Origin: Paraoerskovia sediminicola | GTDB lineage: Bacteria; Actinomycetota; Actinomycetes; Actinomycetales; Cellulomonadaceae | Length of the DNA stretch: 64,000 nt | Assembly: GCF_030296575.1 (NCBI RefSeq) | Contig: NZ_AP027729.1 | Coordinates: 1,922,001-1,986,000 of the forward strand | Direction: 5' to 3' | Part shown: piece after piece, positions 8,600-19,336 of the stretch | Layout of the letters: every line of letters begins with the position of its first letter | How positions within the stretch are numbered: the first letter of the stretch is position 1 | Made by a program: the position numbers and the translations under genes | Notes under the pieces: model-generated | Told to the model about the DNA's origin: nothing | Database searches by the model: none | Seen by the model: only the letters and a program-made list of their open reading frames with translations

Positions 8600-8615
8600 T
8601 GTATACAGGTGTGCA
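8600..8615 (+). promoter_or_regulatory. Palindrome TGTATACA, probable -10/operator of the GntR-prp operon
   Basis: TGTATACA is a perfect 8-bp palindrome and contains TATACA, a good -10 hexamer ending eight bases before the ATG at 8616. FCD-type GntR regulators commonly bind short palindromes overlapping their own promoter, so autoregulation is plausible. The A/T richness here contrasts with its surroundings. Confidence 0.45.
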
Positions 8616-9473
8616 ATGCCGCATCATGGGGCCATGACGACGACGCCGGCCCCCGAACGGCCCACCGTGACGGACCCGCCCGACACTACGGATACGCCGG
8701 GTCCGTCGGCCGAGGACCCTCGCGACAGCGGGACCGTCGAGCGTCCGGTCGCCTCGGGCTCGCGCACCCGGATCGCCGCGGACCTGCCGGGTCTCGGCAT
8801 CGGACCGGAGCTCGGGGTGCGCCGCCAGTCGGGCGCGCGCCTCGTGTACGAGCACCTGCGCGCCGAGATCGTCGCCGGCGACCTCGCACCGGGGGAGCGG
8901 CTGACCGAGCCCGTCCTCGCCGAGCGCCTCGGAGTGAGCCGCACGCCGGTCAGGGAGGCGCTGCGCCTGCTCCAGGCCGAGGACCTCGTCGAGCAGCAGG
9001 CGACCGGCGGCATGTGCGTCGCACCGCTCGACGCCGGAGACCTCGGGAGGGTCTACGACGTCCGGTCACGTCTCGAGGGCCTGCTGGCCCGGGACGCGTG
9101 CCTGCGCGCGACCGCGGCGGACGTCGCCGAGCTCGAGCGGCTCGTCGACCTCATGGAGCGCATGCACGACGACGAGACCGAGGTGCTGCGCATCGGTGGC
9201 GAGTTCCACGGGCTCATCGAGCGGGTCGCCGCGAACCGGTGGGGAGCGGCGCTCCTGCGCCAGATCCGCGGGCACGTGGACCGCTACCGGGCGCTCGCCG
9301 CGCACGAGCGCATGGGCGGCACCGACCACATCGAGGAGCATCGCGCGGTCGCCGAGGCGATCGCGTCCGGAGACCCGGACCGGGCGGAGGCCGCGATGCG
9401 CCGGCACGTCGACCGCTCCGGTGAGCTCGCCGCGGCCGCGTTCGCCGCCGCAACCGTCGAGAAGGAGAGCTGA
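8616..9473 (+). CDS. GntR-family (FCD) regulator of the prp genes
   Basis: About 285 residues. A disordered Pro/Thr-rich N-terminus of about 65 residues is followed by a winged helix ([41 protein letters not shown], about 75-140) and an all-helical FCD ligand-binding domain (about 150-270) with the metal/ligand residues of [17 protein letters not shown] and [10 protein letters not shown]. It is the first gene of an operon with prpDBC (TGATG overlap with prpD), so it likely senses a propionate-derived metabolite such as 2-methylcitrate. ATG at 8616 lies just after a TATACA -10; ATG at 8634 is the alternative. Confidence 0.85.
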   Translation: MPHHGAMTTTPAPERPTVTDPPDTTDTPGPSAEDPRDSGTVERPVASGSRTRIAADLPGLGIGPELGVRRQSGARLVYEHLRAEIVAGDLAPGERLTEPVLAERLGVSRTPVREALRLLQAEDLVEQQATGGMCVAPLDAGDLGRVYDVRSRLEGLLARDACLRATAADVAELERLVDLMERMHDDETEVLRIGGEFHGLIERVAANRWGAALLRQIRGHVDRYRALAAHERMGGTDHIEEHRAVAEAIASGDPDRAEAAMRRHVDRSGELAAAAFAAATVEKES

Positions 9474-11125
9474 TGCCCAGGACCGTCGTCCTCACCGTCC
9501 ACCCGAGCGCCGAGCACCTCGCCCGCGAGGACCAGCTGGCGTGGGTGCTGGCCGAGCTCGCGACCGACCCGGTCGAGCCGACCGCCGAGGTCACCGACAT
9601 GGTGATCAACCGCATCATCGACAACGCCGCGGTGACGGCCGCCTCACTGACGCGGGCCCCGGTCGTCGCGGCCCGCGCCCAGGCCCTCGCGCACCCGTAC
9701 GTCCCGGGGTCGACCGTCTCCGGCACGACCCTCGCCACCGGGGCGAGCCCCGAGTGGGCCGCCTGGGCGAACGGCGTGGCGGTCCGGGAGCTCGACTTCC
9801 ACGACACCTTCCTGGCCGCCGAGTACTCGCACCCCGGCGACAACATCCCGGCGCTCCTGGCCGTCGCGCAGCACGTCGGCGCGAACGGCGCGTCGCTGCT
9901 GCGCGGCATCGTCACCGGGTACGAGGTGCAGGTCGACCTCGTGCGGGCCGTGAGCCTGCACGCCCACAAGATCGACCACGTCGCCCACCTCGGCCCGTCG
10001 GTCGCCGCCGGCATCGGCACCATGCTCGAGCTCGACACCGAGACGGTGTTCCAGGCGATCGGCCAGGCCCTGCACACGACCACCGCGACCCGGCAGTCCC
10101 GCAAGGGTCAGATCTCCACGTGGAAGGCCTACGCCCCCGCCTTCGCCGGCAAGGTCGCGATCGAGGCCGTCGACCGGGCGATGCGTGGCCAGACGTCGCC
10201 CGAGCCGATCTACGAAGGCGAGGACGGCGTCGTCGCCCGGCTCCTCGACGGGCCCGACGCCCGCTACGAGGTCGTGCTGCCGTCGCAGGGCGAGCCGCGC
10301 ACCGCGATCCTCGACACGTACACCAAGGAGCACTCGGCGGAGTACCAGTCGCAGGCGCTCATCGACCTCGCCCGCGCGCTGCACGACGAGCACCCCGAGC
10401 TCGCCGACCCGCGCGCCGTCGCGTCGATCGTCATCCACACCTCGCACCACACGCACTTCGTGATCGGCTCCGGGGCGAACGACCCGCAGAAGTACGACCC
10501 GACGGCCTCGCGCGAGACGCGCGACCACTCGATCCCGTACATCTTCGCGGTCGCGCTGCAGGACGGCGGCTGGCACCACGTCGACAGCTACGCACCCGAG
10601 CGCGCCTCCCGCCCCGATACCGTCGCGCTCTGGCACAAGATCACCACGGCCGAGGACGAGGGGTGGACGCGCCGCTACCACTCGACGGACCCGCAGGAGA
10701 AGGCGTTCGGCGGCCGGGTCGAGATCGAGCTGTCGGACGGCGGCCGGCTGGTCCGGGAGATCGCGGTCGCCGACGCGCACCCGCTGGGAGCGCGGCCGTT
10801 CGCGCGCGAGCAGTACGTCGAGAAGTTCCGCTCGCTCGCCGCGGGCGTGCTCGTCGAGGACGAGATCGAGCGGTTCCTCGATCTCGCCCAGCGCCTGCCC
10901 GACCTCACGCCCGCCGAGGTGCGGCAGCTCAGCGTCGTCGCTCGACCAGGACTTCTCGCCGGGGCACCGGCACGGCCCGGGCTGTTCGAGCTCGGGCGCG
11001 AGCACCCGCGGACGCCCCCGTCACCGTCCGGCGCGGGCGCCCCGGTCCCGCCGCCCCCGGCCGACCCGAGCGCGACGGGCACGAGCACAGCCGGCCCAGG
11101 CACGGCCGACGCGGAGGTGAGCTGA
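9473..11125 (+). CDS. prpD: 2-methylcitrate dehydratase
   Basis: MmgE/PrpD family enzyme that dehydrates 2-methylcitrate to 2-methyl-cis-aconitate in propionate breakdown. Landmarks are [10 protein letters not shown]-type active-site segment ([10 protein letters not shown]), [48 protein letters not shown] and [17 protein letters not shown]. About 550 residues, roughly 30 longer than usual because of a Pro/Ala/Thr-rich tail after [12 protein letters not shown] overlaps the regulator stop (TGATG) and follows GAAGGAGAG. The tail ends in another TGATG overlap with prpB. Confidence 0.92.
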   Translation: MPRTVVLTVHPSAEHLAREDQLAWVLAELATDPVEPTAEVTDMVINRIIDNAAVTAASLTRAPVVAARAQALAHPYVPGSTVSGTTLATGASPEWAAWANGVAVRELDFHDTFLAAEYSHPGDNIPALLAVAQHVGANGASLLRGIVTGYEVQVDLVRAVSLHAHKIDHVAHLGPSVAAGIGTMLELDTETVFQAIGQALHTTTATRQSRKGQISTWKAYAPAFAGKVAIEAVDRAMRGQTSPEPIYEGEDGVVARLLDGPDARYEVVLPSQGEPRTAILDTYTKEHSAEYQSQALIDLARALHDEHPELADPRAVASIVIHTSHHTHFVIGSGANDPQKYDPTASRETRDHSIPYIFAVALQDGGWHHVDSYAPERASRPDTVALWHKITTAEDEGWTRRYHSTDPQEKAFGGRVEIELSDGGRLVREIAVADAHPLGARPFAREQYVEKFRSLAAGVLVEDEIERFLDLAQRLPDLTPAEVRQLSVVARPGLLAGAPARPGLFELGREHPRTPPSPSGAGAPVPPPPADPSATGTSTAGPGTADAEVS

Positions 11126-12017
11126 TGCTGTACGCCCAGGCCACGCCGTCCGCCAAGCGTGTCGCGCTGCGCGAGGCGCTCGCGGCGCCCGGGATCCTCA
11201 GGCTCCCCGGCGCGTTCAACCCGTTGTCCGCGCGCCTGATCGAGCAGAAGGGCTTCGAGGGGGTCTACGTCTCCGGCGCGGTGATCAGCGCCGACCTGGG
11301 GCTGCCCGACATCGGGCTGACGACGCTCAGCGAGGTCGCCGGGCGGGCGCAGCAGATCGCCCGCACGACCGACCTGCCGACGATCGTCGACGCCGACACC
11401 GGGTTCGGCGAGCCCATGAACGTCGCGCGCACCGTCCAGACGCTCGAGGACGCCGGGGTCGCCGGCTGCCACATCGAGGACCAGGTCAACCCCAAGCGGT
11501 GCGGCCACCTCGACGGCAAGCAGACCGTCGACCTCGCGACCGCCGTGCAGCGCATCAAGGCCGCGGTCGACGGGCGCCGCGACCCGGACTTCCTCGTCAT
11601 GGCGCGGACCGACGTCCGGGCGTCCGAGGGCTCGCTGCTGCCGTCGACCGGGCCAAGGCGCTCGTGGACGCCGGCGCCGACGCCGTGTTCCCCGAGGCGA
11701 TGCGGGACCTGGCGGAGTTCGAGGCCGTCGCCGCCGCCGTCGACGTCCCGGTGCTCGCGAACATGACCGAGTTCGGCAAGTCCGAGCTCTTCACCGCGGC
11801 CCAGCTCGCCGACGCCGGCGCGAAGATCGTCATCTACCCGGTGACCCTGCTGCGCAGCGCGATGGGGGAGGCGGAGCGCGTGCTCGACGAGATCACCGCG
11901 ACCGGGACTCAGCAGGGCATGGTCGACCGGATGCAGACGAGGGCCCGGCTCTACGAGGTCGTCGACTACGCCGGGTACAACACGTTCGACTCGGAGATCT
12001 TCACGTACGAACCCTGA
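11125..12017 (+). CDS. prpB: Methylisocitrate lyase, frame break in data
   Basis: Isocitrate lyase-superfamily enzyme that cleaves 2-methylisocitrate to pyruvate and succinate. Landmarks: YVSGAVISADLGLPDIG, IVDADTGFGEPMNVARTVQ, the catalytic loop HIEDQVNPKRCGHLDGK with its KRCGH signature, VMARTDVRA, VLANMTEFGKSELF and YPVTLLRSAM. The frame breaks near 11628-11631; one extra G or C gives RASEGLAAAVDRAKALV and rejoins the rest of the enzyme. Reconstructed length is about 297 residues, as expected. Part of prpDBC. Confidence 0.92.
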
Positions 12018-12075
12018 CCGTCGGGACGCTGGCCGACGAGGCCCGCGAGCACAGCCACATCACGAAGGAGTGATC

Positions 12076-13236
<1,161 letters not shown>

Positions 13237-13260
13237 GACGGCGGCGTGCCGTAGGACGCC

Positions 13261-13296
13261 AGAGGCCCGGACCCACGTCAGTGGGTCCGGGCCTCT
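13261..13296 (+). terminator. Perfect 16-bp hairpin terminator of the prp operon
   Basis: AGAGGCCCGGACCCAC pairs exactly with GTGGGTCCGGGCCTCT around a GTCA loop. It separates prpC from a convergent tRNA gene and probably works for both strands. Confidence 0.9.
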
Positions 13297-13319
13297 CGAT
13301 GTCCGGAGACATCCTGTGT

Positions 13320-13394
<75 letters not shown>

Positions 13395-13504
13395 ATTGCT
13401 TCTGCGATGTCGTGCTCGCCGCCGTTCCCGGCTGCGTCCACGTCCTGCTGAGGAAGCCTGCTCAATATAGCCGACGAGACCCCGTGCGACGAAACCGGCG
13501 TCCG

Positions 13505-14515
13505 TCAGGCACGCGCGGGGCCGGGCGGGCGGGACGTGAGCGTCAGCAGCGTCGCCTCGGGTCGGCACGCGAAGCGCACGGGCGCGTACGGGGAGGTGCC
13601 CGCACCGGCCGACACGTGCATCCAGGTGGAGCCTTCGCCGCCCGCCTCGACGGGGCGCGGACCGGGCCAGCCGTGCAGACCCGAGGCCCGACGGCGGTCG
13701 AGGTCGCAGTTCGTCACGAGCGCGCCGTAGAAGGGGACTCGCAGCTGCCCCCCGTGGGTGTGCCCGGCGAGGATCAGGTCGTTGCCGTCGGCGACCATCC
13801 GGTCGAGCACCCGGCGGTACGGGGCGTGCGCGACACCGAGCCGGAGCGGGGTGGACCCGAGCGTGGCCGCCCCTGGGTCGCCGCCCGCGTCAGCGCCGGC
13901 ACCGCGCGGGGACGGGAACTCGTCGCGGTCCAGGTGCGGGTCGTCGACGCCCACGAGGTCGATCTCGAGCCCGCCGACGACGACCTGGTCGCGCCGGTTG
14001 GTCAGGTCACGCCAGCCGTGGGAGCGCAGCGCGCTCGCGAGCTCGTCGGCCGGGAGGCTGGCCGGGTCGGCCGGGAGGCCGCGGCGGGCGTCGGGCAGCA
14101 GGTAGCGCGCCGGGTTCTTGGCGGTCGGCGCGTAGTAGTCGTTGGACCCCATGACGAACGCTCCCGGCGCCTGCTCGAGCAGGGGTTCGAGAGCACCGAG
14201 GAGCGGATCGAGCGCGTCGACGTGCGCCATGTTGTCGCCGGTGTCGACGACGAGGTCGGGCCGCAGGTCCGCGAGGGAGCGGAGCCACGCGATCTTGCGC
14301 GCCTGCCCGGGCGTCAGGTGCAGGTCGGAGAGGTGCAGGACCCGCAGGTCGTCGGCGCCAGGGGGCAGGACGGGGACCGTGACCTCGCGCAGGGTGAAGA
14401 GCTTCGTCTCCACGTGCGCGTACGCGACGCCCGCGCAGCCGAGCGCCACGAGTCCGCCGGCGACACGGGCCGAGCGTCGCGCGAGCGACGCGCGACCCGC
14501 GCGGTCGGCGGTCAG
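13505..14515 (-). CDS. Membrane-anchored metallophosphoesterase
   Basis: Calcineurin-like metallophosphoesterase of the YkuE type. Metal-binding motifs in order: LHLSDLHLTPGQ, VVDTGDNMAHVDAL, VMGSNDYYAP (Asp replacing the usual His of GNHD), LGVAHAPYRR, and LAGHTHGGQLRVP. A hydrophobic anchor (VAGGLVALGCAGVAYA) follows a basic N-terminus. The only start that keeps this basic segment is a CTG overlapping the stop of the upstream PBP gene; the next in-frame GTG (14449) falls inside the anchor. The rare CTG start, or a sequencing error there, is unresolved. Probably co-transcribed with the PBP gene. Substrate unknown. Confidence 0.8.
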   Translation of the reverse strand: MTADRAGRASLARRSARVAGGLVALGCAGVAYAHVETKLFTLREVTVPVLPPGADDLRVLHLSDLHLTPGQARKIAWLRSLADLRPDLVVDTGDNMAHVDALDPLLGALEPLLEQAPGAFVMGSNDYYAPTAKNPARYLLPDARRGLPADPASLPADELASALRSHGWRDLTNRRDQVVVGGLEIDLVGVDDPHLDRDEFPSPRGAGADAGGDPGAATLGSTPLRLGVAHAPYRRVLDRMVADGNDLILAGHTHGGQLRVPFYGALVTNCDLDRRRASGLHGWPGPRPVEAGGEGSTWMHVSAGAGTSPYAPVRFACRPEATLLTLTSRPPGPARA

Positions 14516-16815
14516 TCGTCGCTCTTGTCGTCGGACTTGGGCTTGTCGTCCTTCTTCTCCGCCGGCTTCGAGTCGCTGCCGGAGTCGTCCGAGTCGCTGC
14601 TCGAGTCGTCCGACGAGCCGGACGACGCCGGCGGAGCCACGACCTTGGGTGCCGGCGGCTTGCCGACCTTGTCCGGGTCGGGAGCCGGGAAGTCCTCGAC
14701 CTCCATGCCCTCGCTGGCGGTGTTCATCACGGACTGCCAGACGGGGGCGGCGACCGACCCGCCGTACAGGCGCGGGTAGAACGTGCCGTTCACCGTGACG
14801 TTCTTGTTGTCGATCGAGTTGCTCTCGGCGTTGCCGACCCAGACGCTGGTGGACAGCTGCGGGGTGAAGCCCGTGAACCACGTCTGGCTGGAGAGCTGGG
14901 TGGTCCCGGTCTTGCCGGCCGCCGGGCGGTTGCCGTCGAGCGAGCGTCCGTAGGCGGTACCGATCGTCAGCACGTTCTCCATCGCCGAGACGACGGTCGC
15001 CGCGACCTCGGGGTCGAGCGCGTTCTCGTCGCAGTCCGGCGCCGGGACCTCGATCTCGTTGCCCTCGTTGTCGACGATCTTGGTGATCGACCGCGGGGTG
15101 CAGTACGTCCCGTTGCTCGCGAGGGTCGCGTAGGCGGCCGCCTGGTAGAGCGGTGTCGAGGCCTGGGTCCCGATGAGCATCGGGGCGACGACCTCGACGT
15201 CGTCCTCGACCGGGTCGTTGAGCGTGACGGCGCCCTGCGGCGACGACTTCGTGGTGGGCCGGAAGCCCATCTTCCAGGCCGTGTCGCGCAGGTCGCACAG
15301 GTTCAGCTCGAATCCCATCGAGGCGAACGCCGTGTTCACCGAGAGGTACGTCGCCTTGAGCACGGACATGTTGCCGGCCACGTTCTCCTCGGAGTTCGCG
15401 GGCTCCCAGACGTCGTTGCCGAGGCTCCCGACGCACGGGCTCGTCTTGAAGTCGCCCACGCGGCGCTCGACCTTGTTGGCGCTGACGACGTCGTTGAGCG
15501 TGTGCCCGCTGCGCAGCCACTCCGCGAGCACGAACGGCTTGAAGTTCGAGCCGACCTGGAACCCCTTGGACGCGCCGTGCGTGGGGTCGGCGGAGTAGTT
15601 GACGGAGGTCGTGCGCTCGGCGGGCTCGTCCGTGGCGTCGTACGGGATGTTCTGCGCCATGGCGAGGATGTTCCCGGTGCCCGGCTCGACGGTGGTCACC
15701 GCGGCCTCGAGCCCGCTCTGGTCGTCTGCCGGGACGGACGAGCGGATCTCCTTGTCGGCGGCCTTCTGCATCTTCGGGTCGATCGTCGTGTAGACCTTCA
15801 GGCCGCCGCGGTACAGGAGCTGCTGCCGGTCCGACGCCGTCTCGCCGTAGGCGGCGTTGGAGGTGATCTCCTTCGTCACGTAGTCGCAGAAGAAGGCGTA
15901 CGTGCTGGTCGCGGCGCACCCGTTCTCGACCGGGTGGACGTCGAGGGTGTCCTCGATCTTCGTCTTGCGGGCCTCGTCGTACTCGTCCTTGGTGATGTAG
16001 TCCTGCTGGTACATCAGGTTGAGCACGGTGTCCCGGCGGGACTGAGCCTTGTCGGGAGCCTTGGTCGGGTCGTACCCGCTGGGGGCCTTGGTGACCCCGG
16101 CGATGGTCGCCGCCTCGACGACGCTCAGGTCCTTCGCGCTCTTGCCGAAGTAGTACCGCGCCGCGGTCTCGGCCCCGTAGACCCCGACCCCGAACTGCGA
16201 GATGTTGAGGTACGACTCGAGGATCTCGGACTTGGTGAGGCGCTTCTCGATCGCGATCGCCAGCTTCGCCTCGCGCAGCTTGCGCTCCATCGAGTCCTCG
16301 CGTGCCCGCAGGACACCGAGCTCGTCCCCGTCGCGCACGGCCTTCTCGATGAGCACGTTCTTGACGTACTGCTGGGTCAGCGTCGACGCGCCCTGCAGGT
16401 CGTCGCTCGTGAAGTTGTTCACCGCGGCGCGTGCCGTGCCCTCGACGTCGACCCCGCCGTGCTCCCAGAACCGCCGGTCCTCGGTGGCGACGACCGCGTG
16501 CTGCAGGTTCTCGGAGACCTTGTCCAGCGGGACGACGAGCCGGTTCTCGGACCAGTACCGCGCGATGATCGTCTTGCCGTCGTTGGCGTAGACGCGCGTC
16601 ATCTCGGACAGCGGGCCGGGCTCGAGGTCCTCGGGGAGGTCGTCGAACACCTGCACGGTCTCGTCGGTGATCGTCTTGGACGCGGCGGCCAGCGGCAGGA
16701 GCATCCCACCGGCGAGCAGGCCGCCGACACCGGCGACGAGGACGAGGGCGAGCAGCAGCGCGATCAGCTGGAAGACGTTGACCTGACGGCCGCGCGCGGG
16801 AGCAGGGTTCGGCAT
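14512..16815 (-). CDS. ponA: Bifunctional penicillin-binding protein 1A (PonA-type)
   Basis: Class A PBP, 767 residues, that polymerises and cross-links peptidoglycan on the outer face of the membrane. One transmembrane anchor lies at about residues 14-38. The GT51 domain carries TEDRRFWEHGG (catalytic Glu about 112), QGASTLTQQYVKN and KLREAKLAIAIEKRLTK. The transpeptidase motifs are SNFK (423-426), SVN (492-494) and KTG (635-637). The C-terminal tail is low-complexity Ser/Asp/Lys. TAGGCT ends exactly six bases before ATG, so the mRNA is probably leaderless. The downstream phosphoesterase overlaps its stop. Confidence 0.95.
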   Translation of the reverse strand: MPNPAPARGRQVNVFQLIALLLALVLVAGVGGLLAGGMLLPLAAASKTITDETVQVFDDLPEDLEPGPLSEMTRVYANDGKTIIARYWSENRLVVPLDKVSENLQHAVVATEDRRFWEHGGVDVEGTARAAVNNFTSDDLQGASTLTQQYVKNVLIEKAVRDGDELGVLRAREDSMERKLREAKLAIAIEKRLTKSEILESYLNISQFGVGVYGAETAARYYFGKSAKDLSVVEAATIAGVTKAPSGYDPTKAPDKAQSRRDTVLNLMYQQDYITKDEYDEARKTKIEDTLDVHPVENGCAATSTYAFFCDYVTKEITSNAAYGETASDRQQLLYRGGLKVYTTIDPKMQKAADKEIRSSVPADDQSGLEAAVTTVEPGTGNILAMAQNIPYDATDEPAERTTSVNYSADPTHGASKGFQVGSNFKPFVLAEWLRSGHTLNDVVSANKVERRVGDFKTSPCVGSLGNDVWEPANSEENVAGNMSVLKATYLSVNTAFASMGFELNLCDLRDTAWKMGFRPTTKSSPQGAVTLNDPVEDDVEVVAPMLIGTQASTPLYQAAAYATLASNGTYCTPRSITKIVDNEGNEIEVPAPDCDENALDPEVAATVVSAMENVLTIGTAYGRSLDGNRPAAGKTGTTQLSSQTWFTGFTPQLSTSVWVGNAESNSIDNKNVTVNGTFYPRLYGGSVAAPVWQSVMNTASEGMEVEDFPAPDPDKVGKPPAPKVVAPPASSGSSDDSSSDSDDSGSDSKPAEKKDDKPKSDDKSDD

Positions 16816-16821
16816 GGCGCA

Positions 16822-16827
16822 AGCCTA
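16822..16827 (-). promoter_or_regulatory. -10 element (TAGGCT) for leaderless ponA mRNA
   Basis: TAGGCT fits TANNNT and is separated from the ponA ATG by TGCGCC, which puts the predicted transcription start on the A of ATG. Confidence 0.5.
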
Positions 16828-16926
16828 CGGGAGGGCCTGCTCCGACCCCAGGTGTGTGACGCGATCGGACGTGGACATCGTGTGTGGGTCCGGCGAAGAC
16901 CGTCGCGGATCGATATGGTCGGCTCC

Positions 16927-17091
16927 ATGGCAACCACCTGGGAGTACGCGACCATCCCCCTCATCATCCACAACACCAAGGCAGTCCTCGACCAGTGGGG
17001 CTCCGACGGCTGGGAGCTCGTCCAGGTCGTCCCGGGCCCTGACGGGAACGGGCTCGTGGCATACCTGAAGCGTCCCTCGGGCGAGGCGTGA
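16927..17091 (+). CDS. DUF4177 small protein
   Basis: A 54-residue soluble protein with the DUF4177 pattern: WEYATIPLIIHNTKAVLDQW, GSDGWELVQVVPG, LVAYLKRP. Function unknown. TATGGT lies seven bases upstream of ATG as a likely -10. Its TGA overlaps the GTG of the RidA gene, so the two form an operon divergent from ponA. Confidence 0.8.
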   Translation: MATTWEYATIPLIIHNTKAVLDQWGSDGWELVQVVPGPDGNGLVAYLKRPSGEA

Positions 17092-17567
17092 CCGACTCCG
17101 CCATCGGCCGCCGCCTGGCCGAGCTCGGGATCACCCTCCCGCCGGTCGCGGCGCCCGTGGCCTCGTACGTACCGGCCGTGGTCACCGGGCACTACGTCTA
17201 CACCTCGGGCCAGCTCCCGTTCGTCGACGGCGCGCTGCCGGTCACCGGCAAGGTCGGCGACGGCGACGGGCTGGTCGACCCCGGGGTCGCCGCGGCGGCG
17301 GCGCGCACGTGCGCGCTCAACGCGCTCGCCGCGGTGCAGGACGTCGTCGGCGACCTCGACCGCGTCGTGCGGGTCGTGAAGGTGGTCGGCTTCGTGGCGA
17401 GCGACCCGTCGTTCACCGGACAGCCGGCCGTGGTCAACGGGGCGAGCACCGTGATCGGCGAGATCTTCCGCGAGGCCGGGATCCACGCGCGGTCCGCGGT
17501 CGGCGTCGCGGCCCTGCCGCTCGACGCTCCCGTCGAGGTCGAGCTGGTCGTCGAGATCGACGGCTGA
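17088..17567 (+). CDS. RidA family (YjgF/YER057c) protein
   Basis: About 159 residues. RidA proteins hydrolyse reactive enamine/imine intermediates released by PLP enzymes. Family features: VVTGHYVYTSGQLPFVDG, the helix AARTCALNALAAVQDVVG, VVKVVGFVASDPSF, and ARSAVGVAALPLDAPVEVE with the conserved Arg near the C-terminus. This is the longer YjgF-like subtype found in actinobacteria, so deaminase activity is not certain. GTG start overlaps the previous stop. A strong terminator follows. Confidence 0.85.
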   Translation: MTDSAIGRRLAELGITLPPVAAPVASYVPAVVTGHYVYTSGQLPFVDGALPVTGKVGDGDGLVDPGVAAAAARTCALNALAAVQDVVGDLDRVVRVVKVVGFVASDPSFTGQPAVVNGASTVIGEIFREAGIHARSAVGVAALPLDAPVEVELVVEIDG

Positions 17568-17605
17568 CCTCACCCTGCCGGGCCCACGCCCGGTGTCGGA
17601 CGCCG

Positions 17606-17635
17606 AAGGGCCGCCTCCCGCAGGAGGCGGCCCTT
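17606..17635 (+). terminator. Hairpin terminator after ridA-like gene
   Basis: AAGGGCCGCCTCC pairs with GGAGGCGGCCCTT around a CGCA loop and is followed by TCGTCG. Confidence 0.85.
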
Positions 17636-17714
17636 TCGTCGTGTCTGTCCGGGGCCGGCGGGTGCGGCCCGCGTCTGCCGGGCCCGGCCGTGGCCGGCCG
17701 GGTGGGTCGCAGAC

Positions 17715-18392
17715 CTAGCGGGCGCGGCGCTCGAGCCGGTCGAGGTCGAGCAGGACGACGGCGCGCCCCTCGCGGCGCACCCACCCGCGAGCCGCGAAGT
17801 CGGCGAGCGCCTTGTTCACCGTCTCGCGCGAGGCGCCGACGAGCTGCGCCAGCTCCTCCTGCGTGAGGTCGTGGGCGACGCGCATGCCCTCGTCCGTGGT
17901 CTCGCCGAAGCGGTCCGACAGATCGAGGAGCGCCTTGGCGACGCGGCCGGGGACGTCGGAGAACACCAGGTCCGCCAACGTCTCGTTGGTCCGGCGCAGC
18001 CGCCGGGCGAGCGCGTGCAGCAGGTGGGTGGCGACACCGGGGTGGAGCTCGATCCAGCTGACGAGCTGCTGGTGGCCGAGCTCGTAGACCACGGCGTCGG
18101 AGACGGCGCTCGCCGTGGCGGTGCGGGGCCCCGGGTCGAAGAGCGAGAGCTCGCCGAACATCTCGCTCGGTCCGAGGATCGAGAGCAGGTTCTCGCGTCC
18201 GTCGTTGGATCGTCGGCCGAGCTTGATCTTGCCCTCGGCGATCACGTAGAGGCGGTCGCCTCGCTCGTTCTCGCGGAAGAGCACCTCGCCCCGGGCCAGC
18301 TCGATCTGAGTCATCGACTCCAGGAGTCGACTGGTCTCCTCGCGCTCCATGGTCGCGAAGAGCGGGGCCGAGAGCACAACGTCGTCGTCCAC
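17715..18392 (-). CDS. Crp/Fnr-family transcription factor, GlxR-like
   Basis: About 225 residues. The cyclic-nucleotide-binding domain (about 20-115) has [20 protein letters not shown] and the phosphate-binding loop [18 protein letters not shown]. The dimerisation helix is [17 protein letters not shown]. The Crp-type helix-turn-helix is [21 protein letters not shown]. This organisation matches GlxR/Crp of Corynebacterium and Mycobacterium, a cAMP-responsive global regulator. The GTG at 18392 is chosen because it follows AAGGACAG; upstream open frame is low-complexity. The gene is divergent from nth, as it is in many actinobacteria. Confidence 0.9.
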   Translation of the reverse strand: MDDDVVLSAPLFATMEREETSRLLESMTQIELARGEVLFRENERGDRLYVIAEGKIKLGRRSNDGRENLLSILGPSEMFGELSLFDPGPRTATASAVSDAVVYELGHQQLVSWIELHPGVATHLLHALARRLRRTNETLADLVFSDVPGRVAKALLDLSDRFGETTDEGMRVAHDLTQEELAQLVGASRETVNKALADFAARGWVRREGRAVVLLDLDRLERRAR

Positions 18393-18610
18393 GCGCACTG
18401 TCCTTCGTCGTCCGTCGGTCCGTCGGTGCGCGCCCTGGAGGGCGCGTGCCGCACGGGAGTCCCAGCGGGAATCCATGGGACAGTCTGCCTCATCGCGGCG
18501 GCTTCGCCGGTCGGAGCCCGTTCGACAGGCCGGTCGGCGGGGCGATCGGCGAGGCGGTCGGTGAGCGGGGATGCCGGATCGGACACCGTCCGGCGGGTCC
18601 GCGCGGCGGA

Positions 18611-18616
18611 TATTCT
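18611..18616 (+). promoter_or_regulatory. -10 element (TATTCT) for leaderless nth mRNA
   Basis: TATTCT matches TANNNT and ends six bases before the nth ATG, which predicts a leaderless transcript and supports that start. Confidence 0.5.
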
Positions 18617-18622
18617 CGGGGG

Positions 18623-19336
18623 ATGACGACGAGTGCCGCCGCGCGTCCGCCGCTCGCGCTCCTCCGTCGCGCGCGGCGGACCAACCGTGAGCTCGCCGTC
18701 GTCCACCCGGACGCACGGTGCGAGCTCGACTTCGGCAGCCCGCTCGAGCTGCTCGTCGCCACCGTCCTGTCGGCGCAGACCACCGACGTGCGGGTCAACG
18801 CCGTCACACCGACCCTCTTCGCCCGCTATCCCGACGCGGCGGCCTATGCCGGGGCGGACCGCGAGGAGCTCGAGGAGATCCTGCGCCCCACGGGCTTCTT
18901 CCGCGCCAAGGCGCGGTCCGTCGTCGGCCTCGGCCAGGCGCTCGTCGAGCGGTACGACGGTGAGGTCCCGCGGTCGCTCGACGCTCTCGTCAGGCTCCCC
19001 GGTGTGGGTCGCAAGACCGCGAACGTGGTGCTCGGCGACGCGTTCGGGGTCCCGGGTCTGACGGTGGACACGCACTTCGGCCGCCTCGTCCGGCGTCTGG
19101 GGTGGACCACGGAGGAGGACCCGGTTCGCGTCGAGGCTGCTGTCGCGGACCTCGTGGAGCGTCGCGAGTGGACCCGGCTGTCGCACCGGCTGATCTTCCA
19201 CGGGCGTCGCGTGTGCCACGCGAGGACGCCCGCGTGCGGTGCGTGCCCCGTGGCCCGGTGGTGTGACTCCGCCGGGATCGGCGAGTCCGACCCGGACCGC
19301 GCGGCCGCGCTCGTCAGGACCTCCGGACCTCGCTGA
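18623..19336 (+). CDS. nth: Endonuclease III (DNA glycosylase/AP lyase)
   Basis: Base-excision repair enzyme for oxidised pyrimidines, about 237 residues. The helix-hairpin-helix [14 protein letters not shown] carries catalytic Lys131, and catalytic Asp149 lies in TVDTHFGR. The 4Fe-4S cluster ligands are Cys198, 205, 208 and 214 (C-x6-C-x2-C-x5-C). A longer open frame extends upstream, but the leaderless promoter and loss of conservation mark ATG 18623 as the start. Its last 23 bases overlap the end of the convergent hydrolase gene. Confidence 0.95.
   Translation: MTTSAAARPPLALLRRARRTNRELAVVHPDARCELDFGSPLELLVATVLSAQTTDVRVNAVTPTLFARYPDAAAYAGADREELEEILRPTGFFRAKARSVVGLGQALVERYDGEVPRSLDALVRLPGVGRKTANVVLGDAFGVPGLTVDTHFGRLVRRLGWTTEEDPVRVEAAVADLVERREWTRLSHRLIFHGRRVCHARTPACGACPVARWCDSAGIGESDPDRAAALVRTSGPR

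Noticed and set aside
5754-8855. Very long minus-strand open frame (over 1000 codons)
   Set aside because: It runs antisense to the Vps62 and other genes, has Arg/Pro/Gly-rich composition, and shows no motifs; an artefact of high GC.
14516-16933. Minus-strand open frame continuing from the phosphoesterase through ponA
   Set aside because: Only the part below 14515 matches a protein family; the remainder is an alternative frame of ponA.
18446-18622. N-terminal extension of nth
   Set aside because: Not conserved in endonuclease III and placed upstream of a clear -10 with leaderless spacing.
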